A stretch of 64,000 nucleotides of DNA from Datura wrightii. Its lineage: Eukaryota > Streptophyta > Magnoliopsida > Solanales > Solanaceae. The stretch covers positions 129,831,001 through 129,895,000 of the forward strand of contig JASDFA010000010.1 of the NCBI GenBank assembly GCA_035772735.1. Reading direction: 5' to 3'. The position numbers were made by a program, and so were the translations under genes. Below the pieces are notes generated by a model. That model worked only from the letters and a program-made list of their open reading frames with translations, ran no database searches and was not told the origin of the DNA. The first letter of the stretch is position 1, and every line of letters begins with the position of its first letter. Below are positions 59,291 to 64,000 of this stretch, piece after piece.

Positions 59291-60060
59291 CTATTTTGGT
59301 AAAGTTAAAGGAGGCCATTCAGAATCAGAAGGTAGAGGTCTTCCCTTAAGGGGGAGATGGTGTGCTTCGATATGAGGGTCGCTTATGTATTCCGGATGTG
59401 GGGGATTTGAGGAACCGGATGTTGTATGAGGCTCATGGATCCAGGGTATTCTATACATCCAAGATCCACCAAGATGTACCATGACCTACGGAAAATCTAT
59501 TGGTGGAATGGCATGAAGGACATAGCAGAATTTGTGGCTAAGTGTCCAAACTGTCAGCAAGTGAAGGTTGAGCATCAGAGACTGGGAAGTGTGCTTCAGG
59601 ATATCAATATTCCTACTTAGAAGTGGGAAGAAATCAATATGGACTTCATCACCAAGTTGCCTCGCATTCGTCGACTATATGAATCCATTTGGGTAATTGT
59701 GGACAGGTTGACTAAATCCGCTCATTTTTTATCGGTCAAAACCACTGATTCAGTGGAAGATTATGCCAAACTATACATTCGAGAGTTGGTTTGATTGCAT
59801 GGAGTGCCCTTGTCCATAATATCAGACAGAGGTACTCAATTTACCTCTCAGTTTTGAAGGTCGTTTCAAAAAGGACTAGGTACTCAGGTTAAGCTCAGTA
59901 CAATATTTAACCCGCAAACAAATGGTCAAGCGGAGCGGACAATTCAGACTCTCGAGGACATGTTGAGAGCATGTTTGATTAACTTCAAGGGTAGTTAGTA
60001 TGACCATTTGCCTCTTATTGAGTTTGCGTAGAATAACAGCTATCATTCCAGTATCTAGAT
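59291..60060 (+). pseudogene. T4 integrase, zinc-binding region and catalytic core
   Basis: HHCC region at 59426-59620 (STKMYHDLRKIYWWNGMK, EFVAKCPNCQQVKVEHQ). The core has MDFITKLPR (first Asp, about 59640), SIISDRGTQFT (second Asp, about 59815) and QTNGQAERTIQTLEDML (Glu, about 59920). Stops at several places. Confidence 0.83.
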
Positions 60061-60697
60061 GGCTCCGTTTGAGGCTCACTATGGGTGGAGGTGTAGATCA
60101 CATATTGGTTGGTTTGAAGTCGGTGAAGCTGCGATGATAGGACCAGATTCAGTCCATGAGGCCATGGAGAAAGTTCAGCTCATACGAGATAGGTTGACAA
60201 TAGCTCAAAGCCACCAAAAGTCCTATGCAGATGTGAGAAGGAGGGAACCTGAGTTCGAAGTTGATGATTGGGTATTTCTAAAAGTGTCTCCCATGAAGGG
60301 AGTGATGAGATTCGGAAAGAAAGGAAATCTCAGCCCTCGTTATGTTGGACCCTACCAGATGGTGAAGCGGGTTGGCAAGGTGGCATATGAATTGGAGTTG
60401 CCCTTAGAATTAGCTTCCGTTCATCCTAGTTTTCATGTATCACTCTTGAAGAAGTGTTTGAGTGATCCAACTCTAGTTGTTCTAGTGGGCAGTGGCGGTG
60501 TGAAGGACAACCTTATTTATAAGGAGGTTCCGGTGGAAATACTAGATCGGTAGGTTCGAAGGCTAAGAAACAATAAAGTAGCTTCAGTTAAAGTTTTATG
60601 GAGGAATCAACATGTTGAGGGAGCTACATGGGAAGCCAAAGCAGATATGATGGCTAGATACCAACACCTATTCCCTTTCGGCTCAATTTCATCTTGA
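60059..60697 (+). pseudogene. T4 integrase C-terminal domain and chromodomain
   Basis: A 164-codon open stretch (60059-60553) has GWFEVGEAAMIGP, RFGKKGNLSPRYVGPYQMVKRVG (GPY motif) and FHVSLLKKCLSDPTLVVL. After one TAG (60551-60553) the group II chromodomain follows: KVLWRNQHVEGATWEAKADMM and RYQHLF, ending at TGA 60697. This is the segment that is internally deleted in T2. Confidence 0.87.
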
Positions 60698-60942
60698 GGT
60701 ATCAGTTCTTACCCTAAAACTCTACTCAGTCTCATGTTCAGTTCATATGCACTAGTTTCTTTCATGTATATGGACGTATGTATGATTCATGAATTCAGTT
60801 CAACCATGTAGTTTAAATCAGAATTAGTCATTCCGTCAGTTTTCAGCTTAAATGATTAGTATTTGAATATGATGATTGCATTTCTCTGCTTTTCTATATG
60901 TTTTCCATCATTCGAGGATGAATGTTTCCAAGGGGGAGATAT
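60698..60942 (+). other. T4 3' untranslated region and polypurine tract
   Basis: Short non-coding tail with ATTCGAGGATGAATG near 60910 and the purine run AAGGGGGAGATAT (60930-60942) before the LTR. Confidence 0.82.
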
Positions 60943-63063
60943 TGTAATGCCCCGGAAGCCCTAAGATCAGACTCGGGAGTTGAAATAGAGGAAACTAGAA
61001 AATCTGCACCAGGTCACAGAACGACTCGTTCTGTGACCCGTGGGGGTGATCACGAGTCGTTAGGTGACTCGTGGTGAGGATCTAGCTTTAAGTTCTGGAA
61101 TTTGTGATTTAAAGACACCACGGGCATGACCACGAGTCCTGGTCAGACCTCAGAACTCATTTTGTTAGCCGTGGTCAAGATTGGTCTAGGGTAAATGGTT
61201 TTTGGATAGTGGAGACCACGAGAGGTGACCACGAGTCGTGGTCACGAAGGACGACTCATTAGGTCCCTCATTGGGACACGTTAAGGAAAGATGGGCAGTG
61301 CACTCAATGACTGAAGGCCACGAGTCGTGGTCCAAGGTGACGACTCATCCAGTCCCTCGTTGGGATAGGCAGTCAGTTATTTTGTGCAAATTTATTAAGG
61401 GCTTTTCCATAATTCCTATGGTCCTAAGACCTAAACTACGTCGTTTCAAGCTCAGTTAGGACGGTTTTTTTAAGAGTAAAACCTATCCTAAGCCTTACCA
61501 TCTCATGCATGCAAGACTAGAAGGCTCTTAGAGGTGATCAAAGCTTAAACCCATCAATTTTTCTTCAATTTCTTTTGGGTGTTCAAGGAATAGGGAAAAG
61601 TCAATCTACCCAGGTATGTGAGGCTATGAATGAGAGTTCCTCCCACTCTCATGCCCAAACATCTGTCAATTCCATGAGATTTTACTTCTACAATTCAAGT
61701 TCCATGATCTATGGGGTTTAATCTAATTCTTGTGATTTTCTCTATGATCTATCTATGGGTCAATTCCTCTCATGAATTAAATCATGTTTTATGATCTATT
61801 GGCATATTTTATAACTATTTTGAATATAAATTATATATTCAGATTTAAATCAAATAATGCCAATTACGCATGTTTATATGGAAATCAAGTTATGATTCCA
61901 TTATGATCTTGTTGTCTTTTAGACCATTATAATTTAAGACTTATGATAAGGTTTCTCTCAAATGATCATCATGATTTATGAATATCAAGTATCAACGACT
62001 TAAAATTTTGTATGAATATCATGATTTATGAATTTACGATTATGGCCGACTCACGGTCTTATTTCATGGCTAGTTCACGTATTTTCAAGCATGTTTATGA
62101 TTATCATGATTTAACTAGTCCATTAATTTTATGTATATTATCCTATGAGAACTATATATATTTTGGGAGTAGTATTTAACACCAAGTATGTTTGGGGCCC
62201 AGATTTTGCCCCGAGTCTCAAAACTACGTGTCACCGTAGGTCATAATGGGACCTCCCTTGCGACTGTCCCTTTTTGCCCGAATGGACGTTTCAAGAGTGA
62301 TATCACACCCTTTCATGGTTCTACCCTTTGCAAGGTATGGACACCCTCCCATCTAGGGGTTTACAGGTTGGGCTCCATTTGTGCTCATATGGGGTATGTC
62401 GGTTAGAAGAATCTCCCACTGTTTCTCATGATTTATGTATGATTATGATTATATTCTTTGGCTCAAGTCATGTTAATAAAGATTTTCTCTCGTGAGCATG
62501 ATTATTAATGATTTTACGAAAGTTTTGAAACCTTGAGCCCTATGTTGCATTATGATATTTATGCTATGATCATGTTGTCCTACTCTTATGAACTTTTACA
62601 CTTTTAAATGTTCGTTTACTTACCTTGCATACTCGGTACATTCCACGTACTGACTGCATACTCTATGCTGTATCATTTCATGATACAGACTCTGGTACTC
62701 AGATTCAGCCTTGACTCTAGCCAGCTTTTGGAGTAGCATCAGTCTATGTTGGTGAGTCCTCATCTGTCGAGGGTCCCTCTTTTATTCAGTCATGTTGGTG
62801 TATTTTCAGTTTCAGTTTTAGAGAGTTAGTTAGGGTCTTGTCCTATCAACTCGTCAGTGATAAAGGCTTTCTTGGACATAGTTTTTATTCAACTTTAAAT
62901 GCATGTGATATATGCCATGTTTAGATATCCTCTATGTTATGTATGTTGAATCTTCAGCTTCTATTGATTGAGTTAGTTGTATGTTCATACCATGGGTCGA
63001 TTTGGAGTCCCTCGGGGTTCCTTGTCCCGTGTCTCGATCCGAGCCCATGTTCGGGTCATGACA
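60943..63063 (+). repeat. T4 3' LTR
   Basis: TGTAATGCCCC to GGGTCATGACA. The U3 cluster is better kept than in the 5' LTR, with exact copies at 61021, 61052, 61231 and 61320. The copy at 61231 sits in a 21-bp palindrome (61225-61245) that breaks only at the central base. The two LTRs differ mainly by transitions. Confidence 0.93.
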
Positions 63064-63068
63064 GACAT

Positions 63069-64000
63069 GGTTTCCCATAAAAAAGCTTATAAGGAGACAT
63101 ACCTATAGGGGTCTTGAAGGTAGTTCGGTATGGCCATAAGGCATCATCTAACTTCGTAGACCAATCCTTCCTAGTAGCATTCACAGTCTTTGCTAGGATG
63201 GTCTTTATCTCCCAGTTGGAGACCTCAACTTTCCCTCTAGATTGTGGGTGGTACGGTGTTGTCACCCTATGCTTCACCCTATATTTTTCAAGCAATGTTC
63301 GAAACAACCGATTGCAAAAGTGCGAACTCCTATCACTGATGATTGCCCTAGGAATCCCAAACTTGAAGAAAATGTTCCTCTTCAAGAACGTTGTGACACT
63401 CTTGCCTTTATTATTGGGAAGCGCAACTGCCTCCACCCACTTAAGATACATAGTCCACAACTACAAGTATGTACTTCATCCCATTTGAGCTCACAAATGT
63501 ACCAATGAAGTCAATTCCTCAGACATCGAATAGCTCAATAATAAGAATGGGAGTGAGAGGGAGCTCATGCCTTCTTTCCTTTGATATGCATCACATGCCT
63601 TTGCGTAATCATGTGCATCCTAGTGAATAGTTGGCTAATAATACCCACATTGCAGAATTTTGTGAGATATGCGAATTCAGCTATGATGAACCCTAATAGG
63701 GGATGAGTGACAAGCCTATAATATGCTCAACATCTCAACATCTCTACGTCAGGCACACATCTCCATATTACACCATCCGCACATCAGACATGAACTTCTT
63801 TCTCTGGTGAAAGGATAAATCTTCAGGTACCACATTACTCACTAGATAATTAGCAATGTCCGCAAACTATGGAATGAGATCCTGTGAAGCGGCCAATACC
63901 TGCTCGCCAGGGAATGTTTCATCTATATCAAGATCATCTCTAAGTGCTGCATCTGACTCCGATCTCGATAAATGATCTGCCACCTCACTTTCGGGCCCCT
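63069..64000 (-). pseudogene. A2 integrase, right of T4
   Basis: An open part (63056-63460) has KWVEAVALPNNKGKSVTTFLKRNIF, FGIPRAIISDRSSHFC (second catalytic Asp), the HPQSRGKVEV segment (third acidic residue) and WPYRTTFKTPIGMSPYKLFYGKPC. Beyond 63480 the zinc-binding region and the end of RNase H are heavily decayed up to the window edge. It is colinear with A1 8215-9160. Confidence 0.82.

Larger units (their letters stand above)
53774..63063 (+). mobile_element. T4: chromovirus (Tekay/Del type), nested in A2 integrase
   Basis: LTRs of 2130 and 2121 bp flank gag, protease, RT, RNase H, integrase and chromodomain on the plus strand. The flanking five-mers are aatat (53769-53773) and gacat (63064-63068). 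The intact homologous site in A1 (ATGACATG near 8196-8203) shows gacat to be original, so the left copy decayed by one G to A and one C to T. All genes are broken by stops and small deletions. Confidence 0.93.
35495..64000 (-). mobile_element. A2: Athila/Tat-type element, incomplete at right edge, split by A3 and T4
   Basis: The 3' LTR (35495-35857 plus 46565-47895), PPT, 3' UTR, ORF3, intron, internal promoter, hairpin pair and integrase are all in the same order as A1, minus strand. Integrase is cut by T4 and resumes at 63069. The 5' half lies beyond 64000, so whether A2 had gag cannot be seen. The left TSD would be aggat (35490-35494). Confidence 0.88.

Noticed and set aside
1..64000. Host protein-coding gene, tRNA or rRNA
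   Set aside because: Every stretch longer than 300 bp could be assigned to an LTR, UTR, promoter region or gag-pol-ORF3 remnant of one of the eight elements. No other gene was recognisable.

Overview
The window is plant heterochromatin made almost entirely of Ty3/gypsy LTR retrotransposons nested inside one another. I see no host gene, tRNA, rRNA or CRISPR array. The large nested chromoviral and Athila-type elements suggest a plant with a big genome. Solanaceae (pepper, potato or tobacco kind) is my best guess, but that is inference.

Eight element copies can be separated by their LTR ends (TG...CA), primer binding sites (PBS), polypurine tracts (PPT) and target-site duplications (TSD). I call them A0-A3 (Athila/Tat lineage: tRNA-Asp-type PBS, LTRs of about 1.6 kb, a third ORF after pol) and T1-T4 (chromoviruses of Tekay/Del type: initiator tRNA-Met-type PBS, LTRs of about 2.1-2.9 kb, a C-terminal chromodomain where visible). 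A0 is the oldest layer: a plus-strand gag fragment at 25032-25054 and 34600-35494. T1 (plus; only its 3' tail and 3' LTR are in the window, 1-891 and 22823-25031), T3 (minus, 25055-34594, TSD gtctt) and A2 (minus, from 35495 past the right edge) all landed in A0. A1 (minus, 892-22817, TSD gtgcc) landed in the LTR of T1. T2 (minus, 9565-19787, TSD cattc) landed in the pol of A1. A3 (plus, 35858-46559) landed in the LTR of A2. T4 (plus, 53774-63063) landed in the integrase of A2. The chain A0 > T1 > A1 > T2 is four layers deep.

All copies are degenerate, with stops, frameshifts and deletions. A1 and A3 have complementary gaps. A1 has reverse transcriptase, RNase H, integrase and ORF3 but no gag or protease. 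A3 has gag, protease and ORF3 but no reverse transcriptase or integrase. In T2 a 552-bp piece of the reverse-transcriptase region is present three times in tandem and in frame.

The most unusual signal is a short palindrome, ACGA(G/C)TCGT. At least 30 exact copies and many one- or two-base variants are clustered in the U3 part of the LTRs of A1, A2, A3, T3 and T4 (T1 has variants only). In the three Athila-type elements the cluster ends about 50-60 bp upstream of the LTR TATA box. The same elements carry a second cluster upstream of an internal TATA-like box, then a short leader, a splice donor, an intron holding a third cluster, and an acceptor 5-6 nt before the ORF3 ATG. This looks like one regulatory module used twice per element, at the LTR promoter and at an internal promoter for ORF3. 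A tandem pair of RNA-hairpin motifs, with a compensatory change in one copy, lies between pol and this promoter.
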